A stretch of 64,000 bases of DNA from Sorangium aterium. GTDB lineage: Bacteria > Myxococcota_A > Polyangia > Polyangiales > Polyangiaceae. The notes under the pieces were generated by a model. The model saw nothing but the letters and a program-made list of their open reading frames with translations. It was not told the origin of the DNA and searched no databases. Positions 36,783-45,112 of this stretch are shown here, one piece after another. The number at the start of each line of letters is the position of its first letter. Position 1 is the stretch's first letter. The DNA is taken from NCBI RefSeq assembly GCF_028368935.1, contig NZ_JAQNDK010000004.1, positions 1,736,001-1,800,000 of the forward strand. Direction: 5' to 3'. The position numbers and the translations under genes were made by a program.

Positions 36783-37949
36783 TCATCCGAAGCGAGGTGT
36801 GCGGCGGTGAGCTGCAAAGGATCGCCCGCGGCGCGCCGCGGGCGATGGGCGCGGGGGCGAGACGCGGTCGTCAGGCGGTTTCAACCCGGTCGTCGCCTTA
36901 ACGCAGCGCCAGCGTGACGCGAGCCCGAGGCTCACCCGCAGATCGTGGACCGCCTGCACATCCAGGGCGGGCGGCAGCAGCCGGTACTCGCCCTCGAGCA
37001 CCGCGGCGATGGGTTGATCGTCGATCGCGGCCAGGATCCTCTCGGCGTGCGCGGCCGAGCGCACAAGGACACGCCAGCGCCCTTCGCTCGTCCAGTGCGG
37101 GACCACGTCGCCTCGACCATCGAAGACCGTCAGCCCGTCGCCGCTCTGGAGGCGCAGCCGCAGCGAGCCTGCGGTCATGGGTGCGATCCGGTGGACCACC
37201 CTCGGCTCACCGAGCGTGCGGCGCGCGGGCGCGGCGTGGGGAGAGGGGGACTCGGCGTAGTAAGCGTCGACATCGTAACGGACCCCGAGCCCGATCTCGA
37301 AGCTGCGGCCCGCCTCGCCCGTGCGCCACGGATCGAGGATCGCCGTGGCGCGCGCCACGCCGAGCCGGACCATCGGCGCCGGCGCTCCGTCGCCCCGGCG
37401 CTGCGGGATCGAGGGGATGCTCACCCGGCCCACCTCGGCTTCCACGCCGATGTCGAAGGGGAAGGGGACCGCGATGGGCGGCGACATCGGCAAGACCACC
37501 CGCGGCGATTCGTCGTGCCGCAGGAACGATGCGCCGTACAGCGCCGCGTCGAGCGCGGGCACGCCGTCGAGCGCGGGCACGCCGTCGAGCGCCTGCCCCG
37601 TCGGAGACACCCGGCCGGCGAGGACGCGGTGATCCGACTGCCAGATCACGCGGCCCGGCCCGGAGCCCGTGACGCTGCGCGCGCGGTAGGACAGGCCCGC
37701 GTCGATCTCGGGCTCGATCTCGATCGCCCCGCCCGCGCCCCGGTGCAGCGCGGACGCGACGCCGAGCCACACCCGGCTCGCCGGGTCGAAGCGCACGCGG
37801 AAGCGCCGGCCTTCCTCGGAAACAGCGGTATCGCCTCCGCCGGCGCGCTCGCTCTCCTCGCGCGCAGGCTCGGCGCGGCCGGCGCGCGGGGAGAGCGCCG
37901 CGGCCGCCGCCATGACGAGCAGCGCGGCGAAGCGGCGCCGAGCCGTCAC
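36783..37949 (-). CDS. Exported protein, paralogue of the upstream gene product
   Basis: 388 residues from the GTG at 37949, overlapping the upstream stop (GTGA). Signal peptide (FAALLVMAAAAALSPRAGRA). The mature part aligns by eye with the upstream product: RRFRVRFDPASRVWLGVAS versus KAFQVKFDLLNRLYLGASW, and ILAAIDDQPIAAVL versus ILLAINDQPISLRL. Alternating hydrophobic strands suggest a barrel or beta-sandwich at the outer membrane. The last ~40 residues are Pro/Arg-rich and unlike the rest. In another frame the segment ends VTLALR-stop at 36898, so a frameshift near 36920 is possible. A tandem 18-bp repeat near 37553-37590 encodes LDGVPA twice. Confidence 0.7.
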   Translation of the reverse strand: MTARRRFAALLVMAAAAALSPRAGRAEPAREESERAGGGDTAVSEEGRRFRVRFDPASRVWLGVASALHRGAGGAIEIEPEIDAGLSYRARSVTGSGPGRVIWQSDHRVLAGRVSPTGQALDGVPALDGVPALDAALYGASFLRHDESPRVVLPMSPPIAVPFPFDIGVEAEVGRVSIPSIPQRRGDGAPAPMVRLGVARATAILDPWRTGEAGRSFEIGLGVRYDVDAYYAESPSPHAAPARRTLGEPRVVHRIAPMTAGSLRLRLQSGDGLTVFDGRGDVVPHWTSEGRWRVLVRSAAHAERILAAIDDQPIAAVLEGEYRLLPPALDVQAVHDLRVSLGLASRWRCVKATTGLKPPDDRVSPPRPSPAARRGRSFAAHRRTPRFG

Positions 37950-39205
37950 GGGTCCTCGAAGACGGGCATCGGTTCGAACACCCGTGGGGGAGCCCAGAAC
38001 GACACCCGCAGGCCCGCGGCGGCCTTGACCTCCACGTCGCGAACGTCGCTGTCGAGGTCGTTGCGGCTCACCCCCATCGCGGCGAGCCGCAGCGAGATCG
38101 GCTGATCGTTGATCGCGAGGAGGATGCCCTCGTAGGCGATCGTGGCCTCGATGCGGTTCATCGCCGCTCCCCTCCCGCTCCCGGCCGCGATGCTCGGGCG
38201 CCGGTAGGTGAACGCGGTCGAGAGCGCGTGGAGGCCGCCCTCGCCGAGGCTGAAGCGCGATTTGATGGCGCCCGTCGGGCCAACGTAAAGAGCGCCGGTG
38301 TCCAGGCCGTCGTCGATCTCCGATCGGTGCTCCCAGTACTCCCCGAGATCGGCGCCCGCCTCGAACCGGACATGGCTGTACATGTCGTTCGACTGCCACG
38401 GATTCCACGCGAGATGGACCTCGCCGAACTCCACGTCGAGCGTGTCCCGGCGCGCGGGAGGGCGGTCGTTCACCGACACCACCCGGAAGCCCCAGCCCAT
38501 CCGCGGCGAGATCGGGTAAAGCCGCGGCTTACCGACGAAGGTGCTGAGCCAGTGGGCCGGCCGCCGGTGCAGGTGCTGGTAATCGTAGCTGAGGAGCACC
38601 CCCGAGAGCTCGAGATCGTCGAACGTCGCCGATCCCTCGAGGATGCGCAGGTCATGGCGGGCGCGGGAGCGCGTCGAGAGCACGCTCACGTGGATGCCGG
38701 CCTCGGCCCTCCCGCGGCCCAGGGGGAAGCTCGCGGGCACGGGGAGCCCGTTGTTGCCATGGAACGTGGGCAGCCAGGACGCGCCCAGGTAAAGCCGGTT
38801 CAGGAGATCGAACTTGACCTGAAATGCCTTGCCGTCGGCCGAGCGTGCGTAGCCCGGCGGCGCCTCGGCGATCGCGGCGACGAGGCGGGCGCCGCGCGCG
38901 GTCAGGGCCCGGTAGGCCGAGGCATCTTCAACCACGTTGCACGGCTGCACCTTGTCGAGCGCGCCGCCGTCGTAGGCCAGGTGATCGGGCGCGATGAGGC
39001 AGCGCTCGCCCTCCGGGCCTGGCTCGCATTGAACGCGCACCGCGCCGCCGTCCGGCGACCGGATGCAGCGAACCGGCTTGTCCCAGGAGAGCTGCGGCGG
39101 CTCGTCGGGGCGAGCGGGCGCGGACCAGAGCATCGCCGCCGATAAGGGGGCGAGCAACGCGTGAATCCGAGGCAGACGTCGTCTCAAAGCACCCTCACGA
39201 GGCAA
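37946..39205 (-). CDS. Exported protein, first of a paralogous tandem pair
   Basis: 419 residues. The likely start is TTG at 39205 with GGAG five bases upstream. Signal-like segment IHALLAPLSAAMLWSAPARP, then a Cys-containing N-terminal region (VRCIRSPDGGAVRVQCEPG, four cysteines), then a strand-rich domain shared with the next gene (FDLLNRLYLGASWLP, ILLAINDQPISLRL, AAAGLRVSFW). Function is unknown; an outer-membrane location is suggested. It is the first gene of the cluster that continues through LysE, the diiron enzymes and PLD. A sigma-54-like sequence lies ~80 bp upstream. Confidence 0.72.
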   Translation of the reverse strand: MPREGALRRRLPRIHALLAPLSAAMLWSAPARPDEPPQLSWDKPVRCIRSPDGGAVRVQCEPGPEGERCLIAPDHLAYDGGALDKVQPCNVVEDASAYRALTARGARLVAAIAEAPPGYARSADGKAFQVKFDLLNRLYLGASWLPTFHGNNGLPVPASFPLGRGRAEAGIHVSVLSTRSRARHDLRILEGSATFDDLELSGVLLSYDYQHLHRRPAHWLSTFVGKPRLYPISPRMGWGFRVVSVNDRPPARRDTLDVEFGEVHLAWNPWQSNDMYSHVRFEAGADLGEYWEHRSEIDDGLDTGALYVGPTGAIKSRFSLGEGGLHALSTAFTYRRPSIAAGSGRGAAMNRIEATIAYEGILLAINDQPISLRLAAMGVSRNDLDSDVRDVEVKAAAGLRVSFWAPPRVFEPMPVFEDP

Positions 39206-39535
39206 AGGAGCTCCAACGCGGCAAAGCCGCCCGCGCTGTACGCGAGCGATTCACCAGGCGCTTTGCGGGCGCCGGCGGCGATAAAGCACGCGTCGTGCCC
39301 TGCCACACGGTGTCGGAGCGCGCGCCGCACATCCGAGAATTCCGAGAATTCCGAACGTTCCGACTTCTTCGAGGGGGCGAGGTGCGAAGCGGTCAGCGCG
39401 GCGACCGCTGCATGGAGAGCAATGCATTACCCAGGCGCGCAGGGTTCTTCACAGCAGGCTACGGGCGCTTCCCCATGGGCGGTCACGGCTCGCGTCGTTG
39501 GACCCGAAGCCGGGCTGCGGGGGCGAGTCGACGTT
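39206..39535. other. Intergenic region upstream of the seven-gene cluster
   Basis: 330 bp between the ATPase gene end and the cluster start, with lower G+C than the surroundings. Besides the sigma-54-like site, a 9-bp direct repeat TCCGAGAAT occurs twice at 39332-39349, followed by two degenerate copies to about 39366, possibly an operator. No gene is supported. Confidence 0.45.
39285..39300 (-). promoter_or_regulatory. Candidate sigma-54-type promoter
   Basis: Read on the minus strand, GGGCACGACGCGTGCT matches the -24/-12 pattern (GGCACG, N4, then TGC) with GG and GC 10 bases apart and two mismatches to consensus. It points toward the cluster starting at 39205. Such matches occur by chance in high-G+C DNA. 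Confidence 0.3.
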
Positions 39536-42097
39536 CTAGCCGGCCTCCGCCCGCGAGATCCACCGGAGCGCCTCGGGCAGGACGTCGGCGACGGCGGCGA
39601 GCGCGTCCTCCCCGCCGATGCGCGCGATGAGGGGCGCGAGCTGTTCCACGCCGCCCCAGCGGCTCAGGGTCGCGACGAGCGTGACCTGCTCGGCTGCGTT
39701 CCCGAGGCTCACGGAGAACAGCTTTGCTGCGTCCGCAAGTGACATCCAGGGTGCGCAGCGCATCACGCTCTCCAGCCCGTCGGTATCTCGATCGTCGTGG
39801 TAGGCAGCGACGGCGCGCGCGGCGAGCGCGGGGCGCGACGGCTCGGGGGCGGCGCGACAGAGCGCCGCGAGGGCCATGATGCGCGCTGCCTCGGAGCCAC
39901 CTCCGCCTGCCCGTTCGGCGATTTCGACGGCAGCATCGAGGCCGAGCACCTGGATGGCTTCGGCTGGGTGTTCGCAGACGAGCTTCGCGGCGACCCATGC
40001 GGGGTCGAGCGCAGCCACCGCCTTGCGCGCGGCTTGCACGAGGGAGCGGCCGCCCTCGGTCGCCGCGGCGCGGAGCAGCGCGCGAGCGCCGTGGATGCCG
40101 CCGCCACAGAGCTCTCGGATGACGTCGAGCGCGCGTCCCGGCGCACCGAGCTCGGCGAACCGCACGGCCAACGCGGCGCCCATTCCCGTCGTCGGATCGT
40201 CAAAGAGCTTCGAGAGCTCAACCAGCCCTAGGAATGGAACAACAGCCGTGGTGCAGGTCTCGTCGTCAAGCCGCTCCGCGTCTGCATCAAAGTCAACGAA
40301 GAACGCATCGAACACCACCCCGACGGCTCTGGCCCGCTCGTCATCGGGCAGCTTCGACAAGAGCGGTGCCAGAGCGTTCGCGCGTGACCTCGGTTCGAGG
40401 GACATCGCTGCGCGAAAGAGGGCGAGCGCCTGCCCCTCCGGCGCGGCGAGCTGCGCGAGCGCACGCCCCGGCTTCGCGCTCACCAGCGCGCGCTCGATGG
40501 CTTGTTGGACCAGCGCTACCGCTTCCGACGGGGGCAGGAAGCTGGCTGCGGTCAGCCACGCGGGCAAGTAGATGTCGGGCCCTTTCTCCGCACGCCATGT
40601 GGCGGAGACCGCCCAGCGCGCGCACATCGCGGCCTCGCTCCCGGATGCAGCACGCGCCGCGGTGAGCAATGCGAGCGCATCTTCCCACCCATCGCCGCGC
40701 CACGCGGCGCCGGTCCGACGTACGACGTCGAGCGCGCGCGCCTCGATGTGTGCGCGCAGCGATGGTGAGGCGTGCGCCGCGAGCGCGAAGAGCGCCACGG
40801 CGAGCGCCCGCTCCGTGTCGTTCCACGCCTCCTTGCCGGGCTCGTCCGCCTCAGGGGGCCACGCGTGGTGCAGCGTCGCGAGCGCGCCCTGCGCCATCGC
40901 GAGCCTCACGAAGCTCGATAGCGCTTCGGACGGGATTCCCATGGCGTCCGCGCCGTCGAGCGGCGCCGTCAGCGTGCGTCGCACGCGCCCCAGCTCCATC
41001 CGGCGCGCGGCGACATCCTCGCGGGAGCGCGGCCAGGCCCACCGCGGGTCGCATAGCCGGAGGAGATCGGCGTGCGGCGCTCCCGACGCGACGAGGTGAT
41101 CGCCGGCATAGCGGCGGAGGTAGACCAGCGCGCGAGATTGGGCGTTGTCGACGCCCTCCCAGGTGCGAACGAGGGCCCGGGCAGCCTCAGCGAACCGTCG
41201 CTCGGCGAGCGCCGCGTGCTCCTGGTTCGCGGCTGCCCAGGCGGCGCGCAAGGCTTCGTGACGAAAGCGAATCCGGTGCCCCTCTTCATGCCATTCGATC
41301 ACCGAATCCAGGGCGTCGCGGCGCGCATCGAGCCACCCGGTCACCTCGGCCACCTGCGCATCGAGGAGCAGAGCCAGCGCGGAGATGTCGAGCGGCGCGA
41401 ACGCGCACGCGAGGAACGCCATGAGCGTCTCCAACCGCGCCGCACCACGCTCGCGAAGCGAGGTCGCGATCGCTTCTACATGGGCGCGTGGGCCTGGGCC
41501 GTCGACCGCCGCCCAGGCGAGCTTGTCGCGGAGAGCTGGATCGATGTCATCGATACGGAACCCGTCGACCGGAATGTACGTCACGCGCTCGGTGCGGAAA
41601 TTGAGGCGCTCTGCCCACCGCTCGGCGACATCGCGCGTGCCGGAGACCGCCACCAGCACACGCGCGGCGGGCCCTGGCTCGTCCAGCACAGAACGGCGCG
41701 GGTTCTCCGGCCAGTCCACGCACGCGTCAGGCGCGATGAGACCGAGCAGGAGCTGCGGCTGCCCGTCGTCGCCGTCCCAGTTCATGACTCGGTTCACGAG
41801 GCTCGTGCGAACGCCGAAGGCATGTTCGCTGAACCCTGTGCCTTCGGGCCACGGACCTGCTGAGAGCCTCGCGAGCGCCTCTTCCTCGAAGGCAGCGCCG
41901 AACACGCGTCCAGCGTGGACGACGAGCTTCAGCGTTCCAGGAGCGGTGATCGAACAGAAAAAGCGTTCGAGAACGGTGCTCTTCCCCGCGCCGGGCGGAC
42001 CGTGGACGATGCATGCCGCCGGGCGGCCCGCATCATACCAGGCCCGCAGCCCTTCGAGCGCTCTGGACTGATCTTTGCCAAAGAACCGTCCTGCCAT
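39536..42097 (-). CDS. STAND-like P-loop ATPase with long alpha-solenoid
   Basis: 853 residues from the ATG at 42097, which has AGGAG six bases upstream (an ATG 11 codons earlier is weaker). The N-terminus is an ATPase: residues 1-20 RFFGKDQSRALEGLRAWY, Walker A CIVHGPPGAGKST (~30-41), and a plausible sensor segment RVLVAVSGTRDVAERW. From ~residue 250 to the end the protein is a continuous series of Ala-rich helices of TPR/HEAT-like type. The order resembles STAND NTPases, which act as switches in signalling and in anti-phage defence, but no effector domain is fused. Divergent from a hypothetical gene with a tandem array between. Confidence 0.75.
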   Translation of the reverse strand: MAGRFFGKDQSRALEGLRAWYDAGRPAACIVHGPPGAGKSTVLERFFCSITAPGTLKLVVHAGRVFGAAFEEEALARLSAGPWPEGTGFSEHAFGVRTSLVNRVMNWDGDDGQPQLLLGLIAPDACVDWPENPRRSVLDEPGPAARVLVAVSGTRDVAERWAERLNFRTERVTYIPVDGFRIDDIDPALRDKLAWAAVDGPGPRAHVEAIATSLRERGAARLETLMAFLACAFAPLDISALALLLDAQVAEVTGWLDARRDALDSVIEWHEEGHRIRFRHEALRAAWAAANQEHAALAERRFAEAARALVRTWEGVDNAQSRALVYLRRYAGDHLVASGAPHADLLRLCDPRWAWPRSREDVAARRMELGRVRRTLTAPLDGADAMGIPSEALSSFVRLAMAQGALATLHHAWPPEADEPGKEAWNDTERALAVALFALAAHASPSLRAHIEARALDVVRRTGAAWRGDGWEDALALLTAARAASGSEAAMCARWAVSATWRAEKGPDIYLPAWLTAASFLPPSEAVALVQQAIERALVSAKPGRALAQLAAPEGQALALFRAAMSLEPRSRANALAPLLSKLPDDERARAVGVVFDAFFVDFDADAERLDDETCTTAVVPFLGLVELSKLFDDPTTGMGAALAVRFAELGAPGRALDVIRELCGGGIHGARALLRAAATEGGRSLVQAARKAVAALDPAWVAAKLVCEHPAEAIQVLGLDAAVEIAERAGGGGSEAARIMALAALCRAAPEPSRPALAARAVAAYHDDRDTDGLESVMRCAPWMSLADAAKLFSVSLGNAAEQVTLVATLSRWGGVEQLAPLIARIGGEDALAAVADVLPEALRWISRAEAG

Positions 42098-42169
42098 CGG
42101 GCTCTCCTGAACATGAGAAAGACTCATCATCTTGGCTTGTACGGGCCGAACTTGCCGCGTTTGTCTCCC

Positions 42170-42326
42170 TCGGGACAGGGCACCCGGCCATCAGGACACG
42201 CAGCTGGCCATCGGGACAGGGTACCCGGTCATCAGGACAGGGCAGCCGGTCATCAGGACAGGGTACCCGGTCATCAGGACAGGGCAGCCGGCCATCAGGA
42301 CACGCAGCCGGCCATCAGGACATCCC
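42170..42326. repeat. 20/21-bp tandem repeat array in a divergent promoter region
   Basis: Seven full units plus a partial one: unit starts at 42170, 42190, 42210, 42231, 42252, 42273, 42294 and 42314. The consensus is ATCAGGACAGGGNANCCGGTC, alternating GGGTACCC and GGGCAGCC forms, with two 20-bp units. The copies are contiguous without spacers, so this is not CRISPR. It sits between the starts of the STAND-like ATPase and the hypothetical gene. The period of about two helical turns would put repeated sites on one DNA face. Confidence 0.92.
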
Positions 42327-42473
42327 ACCCCGACGCTTTCCCCTCCGGTGGACCTCGATCGCGTCCGGATCGTGCGTCTGCTCTGGACAGCGCTTCGAGC
42401 GGACTCATCTTCGCGTCTCCGCGCCGCGCCCGGAGGGGGCGAGGGACGCAGGAGGAGGGGTCGAGCAATCATC

Positions 42474-43337
42474 ATGGCCAAGCAGGGGAAGGACTACGAT
42501 CGCTGGGTCAAGGCCGCCGCCGAGCAGGGGCGGACCGATAACCCGCTGAGTCTGCCGTACGACGTCGCCGTGCGCGAGGCGGTCGCCGCCGCGGCGTTCG
42601 TGAAGAAGTACTGGGAGCCCGACGGCGATCGCCCGGGCCTCAAGCGCGTCAAGAACCGGTTGCCCGCTTCGAGCAGCGACGATCTGGTCTCCATCGTCCA
42701 CGCCGTGCAGGAGGCGCAGACTCGGCTGCTCCTCATCGTCGACCCCGCCGTGGCCGACGTCGGAGAGCGCGCCAGGTTCGTTGTCGATGAGCTCGAGTCG
42801 GCGCTCGAGTTCCTGCTCGACGATGACGTCGACGAGCCCGCCGACGCGCAGCTCGCGCGCATCAAGGAGTTTCACGCGCAGGACGGCCAGCGCTCCAGCG
42901 CCCTCTCCCAGGCGCTCCGCGATTACGCGGGGCTCGCGGCGTCGCTCGAGGAACGCCTGGTCGAGGCAGATGAGGAGTTCGATGTCCGCCTCATCGTCGA
43001 GGCCAGGAAGCTCGCGGAGGACCTGCAACGGCGAGCGCTGGAGACGATCCCCGACGGTGACACCTCGGCCGCCGCGAGCGCGACCCGCAATCAGCTCCTG
43101 CACCTCATGCTCGAGCGCATCGGCGCGATCCGGAAGACGGCGGCGCACGTCTTCCGCCGCCATCCGGAGATCATCCGCGAGGTCACGAGCGCCTACGAGC
43201 GGCGCCGCCGCGCTGCAGCGCGGCGGGAAAAGGCCCGCAAGACCGCAGAGGGCAAGGTGGCCGGCAACCGGCCGGGGGCAGCGCCTCCGCCTCCGCCCGC
43301 GGCGTCCACGGCACCGGCCGGCGCTCAGCCCGCGTAA
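42474..43337 (+). CDS. Hypothetical helical protein
   Basis: 287 residues from the ATG at 42474, with GGAGGAGG about 14 bases upstream. The body is almost entirely helical and charged (VREAVAAAAFVKKYWEP, VVDELESALEFLLDDDVDE, LAASLEERLVEADEEFDVRL), with a basic tail (YERRRRAAARREKARKTAEG) and a Pro/Ala C-terminus. No known domain. It may be a structural or DNA/RNA-associated protein. Its divergent arrangement with the ATPase gene, sharing the repeat array, suggests co-regulation. Confidence 0.75.
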   Translation: MAKQGKDYDRWVKAAAEQGRTDNPLSLPYDVAVREAVAAAAFVKKYWEPDGDRPGLKRVKNRLPASSSDDLVSIVHAVQEAQTRLLLIVDPAVADVGERARFVVDELESALEFLLDDDVDEPADAQLARIKEFHAQDGQRSSALSQALRDYAGLAASLEERLVEADEEFDVRLIVEARKLAEDLQRRALETIPDGDTSAAASATRNQLLHLMLERIGAIRKTAAHVFRRHPEIIREVTSAYERRRRAAARREKARKTAEGKVAGNRPGAAPPPPPAASTAPAGAQPA

Positions 43338-43498
43338 ACCCCACCCTATCCCGTCCGCGTCGCATCGCTCCTTCTGCATCCGTGGTGCGTTCGTCCTTCG
43401 TGACAAACTGACAACCACACCCGTTGGCCGGGCGCGGCTCCGTATCCATGCTCCCGCCCGCTTGCGCTCCGCCCGCGACCGGCGCAACCCTCGGGCTC

Positions 43499-45112
43499 AT
43501 GCAGACCCGCGCGCGTCACCCGCCGCTCCCGCGCTCCACCGGGCCGATCCTGGTCGCCGTGGCCGCGGCCCTCTCTCTGTCCGGGCCGAAGCCCGCACCA
43601 GCAGCTCCGCCCGAGGCCACGTCCTCACCGCCGAAGGCCGCGCCAGCCGCGGCCCCGAAGGCTGCGCCAGCCGCGGCCCCGGCGTCCGCGCCAGCCGCGG
43701 CTCCGAAGGCTGCGCCAGCCTCAGCCCCGGCGCCCGTGCCGGCCGCGGCCCCGGCGCCCGCGCTGGCCGCCGCCCCGGCGTCCGCGCCCACGGCGCCTCA
43801 GTCCGCGGCCTCCCAGGCGCCGAAGCTCGACATCCCGTTCACCAAGTACACCCTCAAGAACGGCCTCACCGTGATCCTCCACGAGGACCACGCGCTGCCG
43901 ATGGTCGCCCTGAACCTGATGGTCAAGGTCGGCTCGCGGTTCGAGGAGCCGGGGCGCACCGGCTTCGCGCACCTGTTCGAGCACCTCATGTTCATGGGCA
44001 CGCGCCGCGTCCCCACGAAGCAGTTCGACGCCTGGATGGAGGCCGAGGGCGGCTGGAACAACGCGTGGACCAGCGAGGACCGGACCGACTACCACGAGGT
44101 GGCGCCCGCCCACGCGCTGCCGCTCCTGCTCTGGCTCGAGGCCGATCGGTTCTCGTCGCTCGCGGACAGCATGGACCTCCCGAAGCTCAACGCGCAGCGC
44201 GACGTCGTGCGGAACGAGCGCCGCCAGACGAGCGAGAACGAGCCCTACGGCAAGGTCGACCTCCTCATGCCCTCGCTGATGTACCCGGAGGGACACCCCT
44301 ACCACCACCCCGTGATCGGCTCGCACGAGGACCTCCAGGCCGCGACCGTCGACGACGTCACGACGTTCTTCCGGCGGTGGTACGTGCCGAACAACGTCTC
44401 CCTCGTCGTCGCCGGCGACTTCGACGCGCAGAAGACGCGCGATCTCATCGAGCGGTTCTTCGGCGGCATCCCGGAGCGGCCCGTCCCCGCGGCGACGACG
44501 CCCGCGCCGGTGAAGCTGAGCGGCGTCGTGCGGAAGACGATCGAGGACAACGTGAACCTCCCCAAGGTGATCATGGCCTGGCACAGCCCCCCGCAGTACG
44601 CGCCGGGCGACGCCGATCTCGACCTCCTCGCCACGGCGCTCGAGCAGGGGAAGGCGAGCCGCCTCTACAAGGCCCTCGTCTACGACAAGCAGCTCGCCCA
44701 GGAGGTGAGCGCCGTGCAGCACTCCGGCGATCTCGGCTCGACGTTCACCGTCGAGGCGATCGCGCGGCCGGGCGTGCCGCTCGAGAAGGTCGAGGCCGCC
44801 ATCGACGCGGAGCTCGCCAAGGTGCGGGACGCGAAGCTGAGCCGCGAGGAGCTCGACCGGGCCAAGAACCAGTACGAGACCGCCTTCGTGACGGCGCTCG
44901 AGTCGGTCGCCGGCCGGGCCTCGATGCTCAACCGGTACGAGACGTCGAAGGGCCAGCCCGGGTTCGTGGAGCAGGATCTGAAGCGCTACCGCGACGCGAC
45001 CGCGGAGTCGCTGCAGGCGTACGCGAAGAGCACCCTGGATCCCGACGCCCGGGTGATCCTGCGGGTCGTGCCGAAGGGCAGCGAAGAGGCGAAGAAGGCG
45101 GTGACGAAATGA
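43499..45112 (+). CDS. M16-family zinc metallopeptidase (active subunit)
   Basis: 537 residues from the ATG at 43499, with an N-terminal hydrophobic export segment (ILVAVAAALSLSGPKPAPA) and an Ala/Pro linker of ~85 residues. The inverted zinc motif HxxEH is FAHLFEHLMFMGT (His158, Glu161, His162) with the distal Glu in VVRNERRQTSENEPYG. Both M16 halves are present, as in PqqL/YmxG-like proteins. It probably degrades peptides in the periplasm. Its stop overlaps the ATG of a second M16 gene (ATGA), as expected for a heterodimeric peptidase. Confidence 0.92.
   Translation: MQTRARHPPLPRSTGPILVAVAAALSLSGPKPAPAAPPEATSSPPKAAPAAAPKAAPAAAPASAPAAAPKAAPASAPAPVPAAAPAPALAAAPASAPTAPQSAASQAPKLDIPFTKYTLKNGLTVILHEDHALPMVALNLMVKVGSRFEEPGRTGFAHLFEHLMFMGTRRVPTKQFDAWMEAEGGWNNAWTSEDRTDYHEVAPAHALPLLLWLEADRFSSLADSMDLPKLNAQRDVVRNERRQTSENEPYGKVDLLMPSLMYPEGHPYHHPVIGSHEDLQAATVDDVTTFFRRWYVPNNVSLVVAGDFDAQKTRDLIERFFGGIPERPVPAATTPAPVKLSGVVRKTIEDNVNLPKVIMAWHSPPQYAPGDADLDLLATALEQGKASRLYKALVYDKQLAQEVSAVQHSGDLGSTFTVEAIARPGVPLEKVEAAIDAELAKVRDAKLSREELDRAKNQYETAFVTALESVAGRASMLNRYETSKGQPGFVEQDLKRYRDATAESLQAYAKSTLDPDARVILRVVPKGSEEAKKAVTK

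Noticed and set aside
42170-42326. CRISPR-like array
   Set aside because: Units are contiguous with no unique spacers and no cas genes nearby; a minisatellite or binding array fits better.
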